A stretch of DNA of 37,870 nucleotides, from positions 1-37,870 of the forward strand of contig CAYRSN010000013.1 in the NCBI GenBank assembly GCA_964427185.1, written 5' to 3'. The DNA is from Sulfurivirga sp964427185 (lineage in GTDB: Bacteria > Pseudomonadota > Gammaproteobacteria > Thiomicrospirales > Thiomicrospiraceae). The notes beneath the pieces are model-generated. The model worked only from the letters and a program-made list of their open reading frames with translations, did not search any database and was not told the DNA's origin. Each line of letters begins with the position of its first letter. Positions within the stretch are counted from its first letter, which is position 1. The position numbers were made by a program, and so were the translations under genes. Shown piece after piece: positions 1-7,907 of this stretch.

Positions 1-70
1 GGACTATTTTCCAATAAGTGGGGGCAATGGGTCAAAATAAAATTTTTTTATATCTTATAAGGTGCCTTGA

Positions 71-997
71 TTAGGCGGTATTGCTTTCAGCGATGGCTTT
101 GTGCAGCTTTTTCATGGCGGCTTTTTCGATCTGGCGGATACGTTCCATGGAGACACCGTATTTTTCCGCCAGTTCTTTCAGGCCGACTTTGTCGTCGGTC
201 AGCCAGCGCTGCTGCAGAATATCCCGGCTGCGTTCATCCAGCTGCTTCAAGGCGGCATGCATTTTTTCCAGTTTCAGTTTGCTGTCCTGATCGTTGGCCA
301 GCTGGGTTTCCGGGTCAGGTTCGTGGCTGGCCAGCACCAGAGTGGGGCGATCATTGTCTTTATCTTCCGGTGTGGGGTCGATGGAAACATCCTGCCCATA
401 GAGACGGCTGTCCATTTCCAGCACGTCTTCTTTGGTAACCCCCAGCTCCTGTGCGACACGCTCTGCTTCCTTGTCGCCAAACCATTCCAAGGCTTTTTTA
501 GCACCGCGCAATTTAAAGAAGAGTTTACGTTGCGCTTTGGTGGTGGCGGTTTTGACAATGCGCCAGTTTTTGATGATGTATTCGTTAATTTCTGCGCGGA
601 TCCAGTGCACGGCGAAAGTCATCAGGCGCACATTCTGTTCCGGGTTAAAGCGCTTAACTGCTTTCATCAGGCCGATATTACCCTCCTGAATCAGATCGGA
701 CAGCGGTAGCCCATAGCCTGCATAGCTACGGGCAATGGGTACCACATAGCGCAAGGAGGAGAGAATCAGCTGTTTGGCAGCTTCCGGGTCGTGGTCGTAA
801 TACCAGCGTTTTGCCAGTGCCTGCTCTTCTTCCGGAGTGAGGACAGGAAACTGGTTAATCACCTGCAGGTAGGTGTTGAGATCTTTGCCGGGCACCAGAG
901 CTTTTTCCAGAGGTGCGGGCAGCTGTGTTTTTTGAGCGGGTGCGGGAAGGGTGTCTGTTTGTTCAGTGTTGCTTTGAGCGTGTTGAGATGTATCCAT
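71..997 (-). CDS. rpoH: RNA polymerase heat-shock sigma factor RpoH (sigma-32)
   Basis: A 308-residue sigma-70-family factor that directs RNA polymerase to heat-shock promoters. Region 2 lies around residues 75-150 (SLRYVVPIARSYAGYGLP, then DLIQEGNIGLMKAV and the TFAVHWIRAEI stretch). The RpoH-specific box QRKLFFKLR is at 156-164, which separates it from housekeeping and stationary-phase sigma factors. Region 4 with its helix-turn-helix (LAEKYGVSMERIRQIE) is at 277-291. Length is slightly above the usual 284-290 because of a Gln/Pro-rich N-terminus before residue 35. In enterics rpoH follows ftsYEX; here the upstream gene is adk. A weak sigma-70-like promoter is visible upstream. The identification is secure; the exact N-terminus is less so. 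Confidence 0.97.
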   Translation of the reverse strand: MDTSQHAQSNTEQTDTLPAPAQKTQLPAPLEKALVPGKDLNTYLQVINQFPVLTPEEEQALAKRWYYDHDPEAAKQLILSSLRYVVPIARSYAGYGLPLSDLIQEGNIGLMKAVKRFNPEQNVRLMTFAVHWIRAEINEYIIKNWRIVKTATTKAQRKLFFKLRGAKKALEWFGDKEAERVAQELGVTKEDVLEMDSRLYGQDVSIDPTPEDKDNDRPTLVLASHEPDPETQLANDQDSKLKLEKMHAALKQLDERSRDILQQRWLTDDKVGLKELAEKYGVSMERIRQIEKAAMKKLHKAIAESNTA

Positions 998-1026
998 GAT
1001 TGGCTTTATAAAATAAGTGAAAACTT

Positions 1027-1055
1027 ATCTTACAGGATGGCACATAGGGGAGCAA
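1027..1055 (-). promoter_or_regulatory. Possible rpoH promoter
   Basis: On the minus strand TTGCTC (1050-1055) and TAAGAT (1027-1032) are separated by 17 bp, about 30 bp before the rpoH ATG. Each hexamer matches the sigma-70 consensus only partly, so this is a candidate. Confidence 0.3.
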
Positions 1056-1088
1056 GGTATGAATGATGAACCTATTGTGACAGTATCC

Positions 1089-1128
1089 CCTGTCCGCTTT
1101 GGTCAAGGAGGCGAGGTAAGCGGACAGG
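1089..1128. repeat. 11-bp perfect inverted repeat between adk and rpoH
   Basis: CCTGTCCGCTT (1089-1099) and its exact complement AAGCGGACAGG (1118-1128) enclose an 18-nt loop, just downstream of the adk stop. No T-tract follows on the minus strand, so it is not a canonical intrinsic terminator. It could be a 3'-end stabilising hairpin or an operator for rpoH. Confidence 0.5.
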
Positions 1129-1137
1129 TGTGGAACC

Positions 1138-1788
1138 TTAGTCTTTTAAGGCCTGGAGGATTTCCTGCTCTACCTTGTCAATAGGCTGCGTGCCGTCAAT
1201 GTGGATATATTTTAATGCGGAGTTTGCTTCTGCTTCTTTACGGTAGTGGTCCACCAATGGGGCGGTTTGCTCGTGATAAACGCTTAGGCGTTTTTGGATG
1301 GTTTCAGGCTTGTCGTCATCCCGCTGGACGAGGGGTTCGCCGGTTTCATCATCGACATCTTCTTTTTTAGGCGGGTTGTACTTGATGTGATAGGTACGTC
1401 CTGAGCCCGGGTGTACACGGCGACCGGAGAGCCGCTCGATAATCACTTCATCCGGCACACCAATTTCAATGACCGCATCAATCGGTACACCAGCGGCTTT
1501 CAGGGCATCGGCCTGTGCGACAGTGCGAGGAAAGCCATCCAGCAAAAAGCCTTTTTCACAATCCAGCGCCTTGATGCGTTCTTTCACCAACCCGACGATG
1601 ACATCATCGGGCACCAGTTTACCGGCATCCATGTATTCTTTGGCTTTTTTGCCCAGCTCTGTGCCTTCTGCAATGGCGGCACGCAGCATATCACCGGTGG
1701 AGATTTGTGGAATCTCGAAGTGTTTACTTAGAAACTGGGCTTGGGTGCCTTTGCCTGCGCCGGGGGCGCCTAACAAAATGATGCGCAT
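1138..1788 (-). CDS. adk: Adenylate kinase
   Basis: Adenylate kinase interconverts ATP + AMP and 2 ADP in the cytoplasm. The 216-residue protein has the normal length for long-form bacterial enzymes. The P-loop GAPGAGKGT is at residues 7-15, the AMP-binding stretch with TGDMLRAAI follows, and the GFPRT motif is present. The LID domain (around 122-160, SGRRVHPGSGRTYHIKYNPP) lacks the four cysteines of zinc-binding forms and is the non-zinc type. It lies alone between the fructosamine-kinase-like gene (29 bp away) and rpoH on the same strand. Identification is certain. Confidence 0.98.
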   Translation of the reverse strand: MRIILLGAPGAGKGTQAQFLSKHFEIPQISTGDMLRAAIAEGTELGKKAKEYMDAGKLVPDDVIVGLVKERIKALDCEKGFLLDGFPRTVAQADALKAAGVPIDAVIEIGVPDEVIIERLSGRRVHPGSGRTYHIKYNPPKKEDVDDETGEPLVQRDDDKPETIQKRLSVYHEQTAPLVDHYRKEAEANSALKYIHIDGTQPIDKVEQEILQALKD

Positions 1789-1817
1789 GAAAGTGCTCCT
1801 TTTGGTTACTGAATGTA

Positions 1818-2699
1818 TTAACGCACGTCGCTTAAGAGTTGGTCAATCATGCGTTCGGCACTGCGGGCATAGCCGCCGCCAAACAGATTAAAGTGGTTGA
1901 GAATATGGTACAGATTGTACAGGGTTTTGCGGGTGGAATAACCTGCGTCCACAGGGAAAATTTCTGCATAGGCGCTGTAAAAAGCCTCGCCAAAGCCACC
2001 AAACAGCTCGGTCATGGCAAGATCCGTCTCATGGTCGCCGTAGTAGCTGGCCGGGTCGTAAACGACGGGTTCACCCTCTTCTGTGAATGCACTGTTGCCA
2101 CCCCAGAGGTCACCGTGCAGCAGGGCGGGTTTGGGTGTGTAGCCGCTGAAAAAGTGCGGCAGCTGTTCTATCAGTAATTCGCCTTTGTGAAGCAGCTGCT
2201 TGGAGGCACCTGCTTGGGTGGCGCGTTGGAGCTGATGGTACAGGCGTTGCGTGCCGTAAAAGTGGATCCAGTCCCGTGACCAGCTGTTGGGCTGGGGAGT
2301 GTGACCGATGTAGTTGTCCTCAAACCAGCCGAAGCGTCCGCTTTCTTCCAGTTGCTGATGCAGAAAGGCCAAGGCACGCCCGCGTGCCGTTTCATTGCCC
2401 TGGTGACTTAAGGGCAGGTACTCCATGAGCAGAAAACTGTGTGTCTGATTTTTGCCCCAAGCATAAGGCTTGGGGCAGCGTATGGTGTAGGTGGCGTAAA
2501 GTGCTTCCAGGGCGTGGGCTTCACAGGCAAACATCGGCAGGCTGCCGGGATGGCTGGTCTTGAGAAAAAAGGTTCCCTCTTGCGTATGAAGCCGCCATGC
2601 CTGATGAATGTCACCGCCGCTGACAGCCTGGGCGCTAATTAAGGTAAGCCTGGAGCCGTTGGCTGCGGTGATGGCTTCCAGTAAAGCAGTCCAGTTCAT
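1818..2699 (-). CDS. Fructosamine kinase family protein (YniA-like)
   Basis: A 293-residue cytoplasmic small-molecule kinase of the APH/choline-kinase fold, in the fructosamine/ketosamine-3-kinase family that phosphorylates sugar adducts on amines so they can break down. Visible landmarks are the N-terminal ATP-binding lobe with the probable Lys47 (TFFLKTSHPG), the catalytic loop LLHGDLWGGNSAF (193-205, Asp197) and the metal-binding YDPASYYGDHETDLAM segment (Asp215). The length matches bacterial YniA-like proteins. It starts 23 bp after the PBP1A stop on the same strand, so cotranscription is likely. The true substrate is not shown by the sequence. Confidence 0.9.
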   Translation of the reverse strand: MNWTALLEAITAANGSRLTLISAQAVSGGDIHQAWRLHTQEGTFFLKTSHPGSLPMFACEAHALEALYATYTIRCPKPYAWGKNQTHSFLLMEYLPLSHQGNETARGRALAFLHQQLEESGRFGWFEDNYIGHTPQPNSWSRDWIHFYGTQRLYHQLQRATQAGASKQLLHKGELLIEQLPHFFSGYTPKPALLHGDLWGGNSAFTEEGEPVVYDPASYYGDHETDLAMTELFGGFGEAFYSAYAEIFPVDAGYSTRKTLYNLYHILNHFNLFGGGYARSAERMIDQLLSDVR

Positions 2700-2722
2700 A
2701 ATGTGTTTTTAATGCCTTGGTG

Positions 2723-5167
2723 TTATTGAAAAAGTTCCTGTCCAAGCTGTTCCAGCTGTTTTTGTGTTTCGCTGGGCACTTCCGGTGCCATGGATTCGCG
2801 AAAGAGCTCAAAGCGTGCGCCGGGGGTGCTGGCGGGGACAGCCTGACCGGTTTTGGGGTCAATGGGCACGCTGACAATACCGGGTGGAATCGGAAAAGGG
2901 CGAAGGGGCTTGTCTTTGAGTGCTTCACGCATGTAATCGATCCAGATCGGCAGCGCAGCGGTGCTGCCAAACTCGCGCCTGCCCAGAGTACGAGGCTGGT
3001 CAAAGCCTACCCAGACGCTGGTGGCCACATCCGGGTTAAAGCCGGAAAACCAGGCATCTTTCTGCTCGTTGGTGGTGCCGGTTTTGCCGGCAAGGTCATG
3101 ACGTTTGAGTACCTTGGCACGGCGGCCTGTGCCCTGCTGGATGACATCCTGCATCATACTGGTCACAAGGTAGGCGTTCTGAGGTGAAATAACGCGGGGT
3201 GCCTGCGCAGGATCGTCCGGCAGGCAGGCCTGTTCATGGTAGCAGGGCAGCTTGGGTTGAGTTTCAAAAATTGGTTTGCCGTCAAAATCCAGTACCTGTT
3301 TGACAAACCAGGGTTGAATCAGAAAGCCTTGATTAGCAAAAACACTGTAGCCGCGCACAACTTCCCAGGGACTGAACTGGGGTGTGCCAAGCGCAAGGGA
3401 CAGGTCAGCATGCCGCAGTAAGGTCTGTTTGTTAAAACCAAACTTGGCGATATGGTCAATGGCATGGCGAATGCCGATGCTTTGCAGCAGGCGGATGGAT
3501 ACCAGATTGCGGGAGTGGGTCAAAGCGGTGCGCAGGCGTGTGGGGCCGTAAAAGCGCCCGGAATCATTTTCCGGACGCCAGACATCTTCCAGCGCCTTGT
3601 CATGAAATACTACCGGGGCATCGTTGATGATGGAGGCGGTGGTAAAGCCTTTATCCAGTGCAGCGGAATAAAGAAAGGGTTTGATGTTGGAGCCGATCTG
3701 GCGCCTGCCCTGAACGGCGCGGTTGAACTTACTGTCAAAATAGTCAAATCCGCCTACCAGAGCGAACACGCGTCCGGTATTGGGGTTAATGGAAACCAGA
3801 GCGCCTTGTACTTTGGGTTTTTGCGCCAGTAGCCATTGCCCTTGCCGCTGCTCAAGATAGACGATATCGCCCGGTTTGACCACCTCCAGCGGGCTGGCAG
3901 GTTTTGGGCCGCGCTTGTTCACACTGATATAGGGGCGCGCCCAGCTTAGTGCCGGTTCAAAAGGTAGCGTGATGCGCTGACCATTAGCCAGCAGGGCAGC
4001 CGCCTGTTGTTGTTGCACCTCCAGGATGGCAGCAGGTATCAAATGTCCAGGTTTGGGTTGTTCATTGAGCACTTTGAGTATGGCTGTTTCATCTACCATC
4101 TGAGCCGGAGCCAGATGCAGTAGTGGCCCCCGCCAGCCATGACGGCGACTGTATTCAACCAAGCCGTGGCGCACGGCCTCATTGGCTGCCTGTTGTAATC
4201 GGCTGTCAATGCTGGTGATGAGTGTCAGCCCCATTTCCAGAGCTTGTTTGCCAAACTGCTGGAGTGCGAAATCCCGTGCCATTTCAGCAATATAGCCAGC
4301 TTCCACATCAATACGTGTACTGACCAGTTTGGCATGTACGGGTGTATTCAGGGCTTCTTGAAGCTCGGCATCGGTAATGAAGCCCAGCTCATGCATGCGT
4401 CGCAGCACATAATCACGTCGCTGCTTGGCGCGTTTGGGGTTGGTAATGGGGTTATAGGCGGAAGGTGCTTTGGGCAGACCGGCGAGCATGGCATATTCTG
4501 CGATGGTCAGTGCATCAATGTCTTTGCCATAGTAGGTGCGTGCGGCTGCGGCAACACCGTAACTGCGGTGGCCGAGGAAGATTTTGTTGAGATAGAGAGC
4601 GAGAATTTCCGGTTTACTGAGCTGGTGTTCGATTTTCAGTGCCAGTGCAATCTCATTCAACTTGCGCATGAAGGTTTTTTCCCTGCTCAGGAAAAAGTTG
4701 CGTGCCACCTGCATGGTAATGGTGGAGCCGCCGGATTTTTTCTTACCGGTGGTGATCAGCTGGTAGGCGGCGCGTGCCAGCCCTTTAGGATCTACGCCAG
4801 GATGGGAAAAAAAGTTTTCGTCTTCTGCCGCGATAATGGCTTGTGTCATACGCTCGGGGATTTCGGTGTAGTCCAGCGGGATACGTTTTTGTGTGCCGAT
4901 TTCACTGATCAGTTTGCCGTCTGCGGTAAGGATGCGCAGCGGAACCTGATAGCGCACCTCTTTCAGGTCGGAGGCATCCGGCAGGGTGGGGTAGATCGTC
5001 AGCATATACCAGCCGAGCAGACCAGCCGGGATGAGGAAAAAAAGCGCCAAAAGCCCCCAGAGCCAGCGTCTTTTTTTGCGTGTGGGTGCAGGAGGCTGTG
5101 TTGGAGAGGGTGATGTGGGCTCGCACTGATCGGTTTCCGGTGCTTTCAGAATATCGTGGTGGGGCAT
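2723..5167 (-). CDS. mrcA: Penicillin-binding protein 1A, bifunctional transglycosylase/transpeptidase
   Basis: A class A PBP of 814 residues that polymerises lipid II and crosslinks peptidoglycan in the periplasm. It has a short proline-rich cytoplasmic tail, one membrane anchor at about 35-56, and the glycosyltransferase (GT51) domain with EDENFFSHPG (115-124, catalytic Glu) and GGSTITMQVARN (147-158). An OB-like insert (about 345-450) is typical of the 1A subclass. The transpeptidase domain has S493-N-I-K496 (SxxK), SRN (552-554) and KTGTT (695-699). All catalytic motifs are intact. An intrinsic terminator precedes it, so it probably has its own promoter in 5168-5220. Confidence 0.97.
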   Translation of the reverse strand: MPHHDILKAPETDQCEPTSPSPTQPPAPTRKKRRWLWGLLALFFLIPAGLLGWYMLTIYPTLPDASDLKEVRYQVPLRILTADGKLISEIGTQKRIPLDYTEIPERMTQAIIAAEDENFFSHPGVDPKGLARAAYQLITTGKKKSGGSTITMQVARNFFLSREKTFMRKLNEIALALKIEHQLSKPEILALYLNKIFLGHRSYGVAAAARTYYGKDIDALTIAEYAMLAGLPKAPSAYNPITNPKRAKQRRDYVLRRMHELGFITDAELQEALNTPVHAKLVSTRIDVEAGYIAEMARDFALQQFGKQALEMGLTLITSIDSRLQQAANEAVRHGLVEYSRRHGWRGPLLHLAPAQMVDETAILKVLNEQPKPGHLIPAAILEVQQQQAAALLANGQRITLPFEPALSWARPYISVNKRGPKPASPLEVVKPGDIVYLEQRQGQWLLAQKPKVQGALVSINPNTGRVFALVGGFDYFDSKFNRAVQGRRQIGSNIKPFLYSAALDKGFTTASIINDAPVVFHDKALEDVWRPENDSGRFYGPTRLRTALTHSRNLVSIRLLQSIGIRHAIDHIAKFGFNKQTLLRHADLSLALGTPQFSPWEVVRGYSVFANQGFLIQPWFVKQVLDFDGKPIFETQPKLPCYHEQACLPDDPAQAPRVISPQNAYLVTSMMQDVIQQGTGRRAKVLKRHDLAGKTGTTNEQKDAWFSGFNPDVATSVWVGFDQPRTLGRREFGSTAALPIWIDYMREALKDKPLRPFPIPPGIVSVPIDPKTGQAVPASTPGARFELFRESMAPEVPSETQKQLEQLGQELFQ

Positions 5168-5220
5168 GGTATGACGCTTATCAAATCATTCGGTGCGTCT
5201 ATTGTAGCGAGGAATGAATC

Positions 5221-5248
5221 AAAAACGCCCGGATTTCCGGGCGTTTTT
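5221..5248. terminator. Strong bidirectional intrinsic terminator
   Basis: A perfect 12-bp stem AAAAACGCCCGG / CCGGGCGTTTTT with a 4-nt loop ATTT. The A/T ends provide a U-tract on either strand. It lies just past the stop of the small membrane protein gene (minus strand) and insulates mrcA from it. Confidence 0.9.
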
Positions 5249-5267
5249 AAGCTGAAGCGTGCAATAC

Positions 5268-5483
5268 TCAGGACTGTTTCTTATAGCGACCTGTTTTAAT
5301 ATCCTGATACATTAACAGCAGGTTGCCTCCGATGATGATGACAATGGCCGCGAAAACAGCCAGCTGAGAAATAATAACTTCCAGTGACTCAGGCAGTACG
5401 TCGAAGTAAACGCCCCAGATCATAAGATAAGGAATGATGACGGTGATGACCATCACACCTAAAAACTTCATAAACTCGCTCAT
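5268..5483 (-). CDS. Small two-helix membrane protein of unknown function
   Basis: A 71-residue protein with two clear hydrophobic helices (about 7-26, FLGVMVITVIIPYLMIWGVY, and about 38-59, ending IIIGGNLLLMYQ), a short loop containing FDVLPESLE, and a basic tail (KTGRYKKQS). I do not recognise the family. It stands alone between yicC and mrcA on the same strand, followed by a strong terminator. The upstream region holds an inverted repeat and an FNR-like half-perfect palindrome, which suggests its own promoter. Coding status rests on the intact ORF, sensible membrane topology and the terminator right after the stop. Confidence 0.7.
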   Translation of the reverse strand: MSEFMKFLGVMVITVIIPYLMIWGVYFDVLPESLEVIISQLAVFAAIVIIIGGNLLLMYQDIKTGRYKKQS

Positions 5484-5531
5484 AGTTTGGCTCCCCGTTA
5501 ACGGTATTATCTGTCCGCCTTGGCAGGCAAT

Positions 5532-5560
5532 CTCAGTAATTTGGGTTAAATCTTACTGAG
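5532..5560. repeat. Inverted repeat upstream of the small membrane protein gene
   Basis: CTCAGTAA (5532-5539) and TTACTGAG (5553-5560) form an 8-bp dyad with a 13-nt centre, about 50-77 bp before the small membrane protein start. It could be an operator or a leader hairpin; there is no U-tract to make it a terminator for yicC. Confidence 0.4.
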
Positions 5561-5597
5561 GCGTGTATGATTTTGCAAATGTAATTCGAGCGTAGAG

Positions 5598-5611
5598 TTG
5601 AGCAAGATCAA
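5598..5611. promoter_or_regulatory. FNR-like palindrome (9/10 match), candidate
   Basis: TTGAGcaagATCAA matches the FNR consensus TTGAT-N4-ATCAA at nine of ten positions. It is about 120 bp upstream of the small membrane protein gene and just after the yicC stop. No well-spaced -10 element is obvious, so this is weak. Confidence 0.25.
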
Positions 5612-5637
5612 GTATTTCATGCTTTTATGGTAGTGGC

Positions 5638-6498
5638 TTATTCGATGTTCTGGATCTGTTCGCGCATCTGTTCGATAAGCACTTTGAGCTCTACGGCAGC
5701 TTCAGTCAGGCGCATATCGGCGGATTTGCTGCCCAGCGTGTTGGCTTCACGGTTCAGCTCCTGCATGAGAAAATCCAGCCGCCGCCCGACCGGGCCACTT
5801 TGACGAAGCGCCTTGCGTACATGGCTGACATTGGTCAGCAGCCGATCCAGCTCTTCGGCTACATCCATTTTTTGTGCCATGATGGCCACTTCCATGGCCA
5901 GCCGGGTTTCATCCAGCTCATCGGCAAGCTGCTGAATACGCTCCCGCAGTTTGGTTTCGTAGTGACTGACCAGCTCTGGCATAATGGCGCGTAGTTGCTT
6001 TGCAATCTGCTCGATTTGCACGAGCCGTTGCTCAATGAGTTGTTTTAGTGCTTCGCCTTCCTGAGTGCGCGCGTTATTTAGCTGGGTGAGTGCTTGTTCG
6101 GCACAGGCCAGCAAGTCGGCTTTCATAGTGTCACGTGCCAATGCGGGTTCCTGGATGACGCCGGGCCACTGCAGCACTTCGATGGCGTTAAGGTGACTGG
6201 CCGCGGGCAGGCGCTGACGCACGTCTTTGAGAACCTCGATCAGTCCTTCCAGCACCGTATCATTGAGACTGGGTACCTGGTGCTCGCCTGTGAGCTGAAT
6301 ATTTAAGGTGAGTTCCAGCTTGCCGCGCGCAAGGTGCCGTTTAATGCGTTCCCGCAGGGGCATTTCCAGCTCTCGCCAGCTTTCCGGCAGGCGGAAATGC
6401 ATTTCCAGATAGCGGTGGTTCACACTGCGGACTTCCCAGATGATTTGCCCCCAGGTGGTTTCGCACTGGGTGCGGGCAAAAGCGGTCATACTTTTCAT
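5638..6498 (-). CDS. yicC: YicC family endoribonuclease
   Basis: A 286-residue cytoplasmic protein of the YicC family, members of which are endoribonucleases acting on small or structured RNAs. It shows the family N-terminus MKSMTAFAR..., the SVNHRYLEMHFRLPE segment (about 25-40), and the conserved C-terminal region (GPVGRRLDFLMQELNREANTLGSKS, about 235-260) that defines the second family domain. Length matches the family (about 290). It is transcribed divergently from rph, 46 bp away, a common arrangement pairing two RNA-processing enzymes. Identification is firm; physiological RNA targets cannot be inferred. Confidence 0.95.
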   Translation of the reverse strand: MKSMTAFARTQCETTWGQIIWEVRSVNHRYLEMHFRLPESWRELEMPLRERIKRHLARGKLELTLNIQLTGEHQVPSLNDTVLEGLIEVLKDVRQRLPAASHLNAIEVLQWPGVIQEPALARDTMKADLLACAEQALTQLNNARTQEGEALKQLIEQRLVQIEQIAKQLRAIMPELVSHYETKLRERIQQLADELDETRLAMEVAIMAQKMDVAEELDRLLTNVSHVRKALRQSGPVGRRLDFLMQELNREANTLGSKSADMRLTEAAVELKVLIEQMREQIQNIE

Positions 6499-6518
6499 TG
6501 GCGTTTCAGCTCGTTCGT

Positions 6519-6524
6519 TATAAT
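6519..6524 (+). promoter_or_regulatory. Consensus -10 element for rph
   Basis: A perfect TATAAT lies 35 bp before the rph ATG in the 46-bp divergent spacer with yicC. The matching -35 region is poor (CATTGG or TTGGCG near 6496-6503, inside the yicC start). Confidence 0.4.
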
Positions 6525-6559
6525 TTTGCCCATTCTACTATGAGATGAGGATAAACAGC

Positions 6560-7294
6560 ATGAGTCAATGGCAGCGCTCTTCGGGTCGAGCGGTGGATGA
6601 GATGCGCGCGGTCAGTATGGAGCCGGGCTATACCAAGTATGCGGAAGGCTCCGTGATGATTGCCGTGGGAGCAACAAAGGTGATCTGTACGGCGACAGTG
6701 GAAGACAAGGTTCCTCCTTTTCTGCAAGGGCAGGGTCAGGGCTGGATTACTGCGGAATATGGTATGCTGCCGCGTTCCACGGGTACGCGTATGCGCCGGG
6801 AAGCCAGTGCTGGAAAACAGGGTGGGCGTACGGTGGAGATTCAACGTCTGATTGGCCGTGCGTTACGTGCTGGTGTGGATTTGACGAAGCTGGGTGAGCG
6901 GACTTTAACCATAGACTGTGATGTAATTCAGGCCGATGGCGGTACACGCACAGCCTCCATTACCGGCGGGTTTGTGGCACTGGCGCTGGCTGTGAATAAG
7001 CTGCTGGAAGAAGGAATGCTTGCGGAAAGCCCGATCATGCATCATGTGGCGGCGATTTCTGTAGGTGTGCTGGAAGGGCATGCAATTTTGGATCTGGAGT
7101 ATTGCGAAGATGCTGCTGCGGAGACGGACATGAATCTGGTCATGACCGACTCCGGGCATTTTATCGAGGTGCAGGGCACAGCAGAGGGTGTGCCCTTTTC
7201 TCGTGATGAGCTGGATGCGATGCTGGCACTGGGTGCAAAGGGCATTGGTGAGTTAATTGCTCTGCAAAAACAGGTGTTGGAGTCTTCCGTATGA
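6560..7294 (+). CDS. rph: Ribonuclease PH
   Basis: RNase PH trims tRNA 3' ends phosphorolytically in the cytoplasm. The start at 6560 is preferred because GAGG (6547-6550) sits 9 nt upstream and the resulting 244-residue protein begins like the family; an upstream ATG at 6545 has no such signal. Family motifs are present: YTKYAEGSV, GWITAEYGMLPRST, GKQGGRTVEIQRLIGRALR and CDVIQADGGTRTASITGG. The C-terminal part with VMTDSGHFIEVQGTAEG and FSRDEL is complete, so unlike some E. coli K-12 alleles it is not frameshifted. The stop overlaps the rdgB start (ATGA). Confidence 0.97.
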   Translation: MSQWQRSSGRAVDEMRAVSMEPGYTKYAEGSVMIAVGATKVICTATVEDKVPPFLQGQGQGWITAEYGMLPRSTGTRMRREASAGKQGGRTVEIQRLIGRALRAGVDLTKLGERTLTIDCDVIQADGGTRTASITGGFVALALAVNKLLEEGMLAESPIMHHVAAISVGVLEGHAILDLEYCEDAAAETDMNLVMTDSGHFIEVQGTAEGVPFSRDELDAMLALGAKGIGELIALQKQVLESSV

Positions 7295-7905
7295 AAGTGG
7301 TTTTTGCCAGCGGTAACCGGGGCAAGGTGAAAGAAGTCAGCGAAATGCTTACATCACTGGCATGGGAAATCATTCCGCAAACAGCACTATTTAAAGAAGA
7401 AGTGGAAGAGACGGGGCTGACATTTGTAGAAAACGCTCTGCTCAAGGCGCGTTTTGCCTGTGAGAAAACCGGCCTGCCAGCCATAGGTGATGATTCAGGG
7501 CTGGAGGTTGCCGCTTTACAGGGGGCGCCGGGAATATACTCCTCTCGCTTTGCGGGGGCTGCGGCAACAGACAGCAGCAATGTTGAAAAGCTGCTGGCGG
7601 TGATGCGGGATGTGCCGGAAGGGCAGCGTCAGGCCAGTTTCTACTGCGCCATGGTGTTTTTACGCCATGCGGAAGATCCGACCCCGGTGATTGCATTGGG
7701 GCGCTGGAATGGCGAAATCCTGCTGCAGCCGCGGGGTGAAAACGGGTTTGGCTATGACCCGGTGTTTTATGTACCGGAAGAAGGGTGCAGTGCCGCCGAG
7801 CTGCCTGCGGAGCGTAAACACCAGCTCAGCCACCGGGCGCAGGCGCTTAAAAGTCTGGCGGCACAGATTGACACCTTAAGCGCCCAAGGGCTGCTGGCGC
7901 TTTGA
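7291..7905 (+). CDS. rdgB: dITP/XTP pyrophosphatase (RdgB/HAM1)
   Basis: Hydrolyses non-canonical purine nucleoside triphosphates (dITP, XTP) to monophosphates and so cleans the nucleotide pool. The 204-residue protein has the normal length. Motifs are FASGNRGKVKEVSEML at the N-terminus, GDDSGLEV (about 65-72), SSRFAGAAATDSSNVEKLL, and GRWNGEILLQPRGENGFGYDPVF (about 142-164). The start codon overlaps the rph stop (ATGA), which implies translational coupling. hemW follows after 2 nt or with a short overlap. Confidence 0.97.
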   Translation: MKVVFASGNRGKVKEVSEMLTSLAWEIIPQTALFKEEVEETGLTFVENALLKARFACEKTGLPAIGDDSGLEVAALQGAPGIYSSRFAGAAATDSSNVEKLLAVMRDVPEGQRQASFYCAMVFLRHAEDPTPVIALGRWNGEILLQPRGENGFGYDPVFYVPEEGCSAAELPAERKHQLSHRAQALKSLAAQIDTLSAQGLLAL

Positions 7906-7907
7906 GC

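Noticed and set aside
101..709. Long plus-strand ORF opposite rpoH
   Set aside because: Antisense shadow of a confidently identified gene, with Cys/Phe-rich low-complexity translation and no ribosome site. The same applies to other long antisense frames such as 4244-5113 and 9100-9783.
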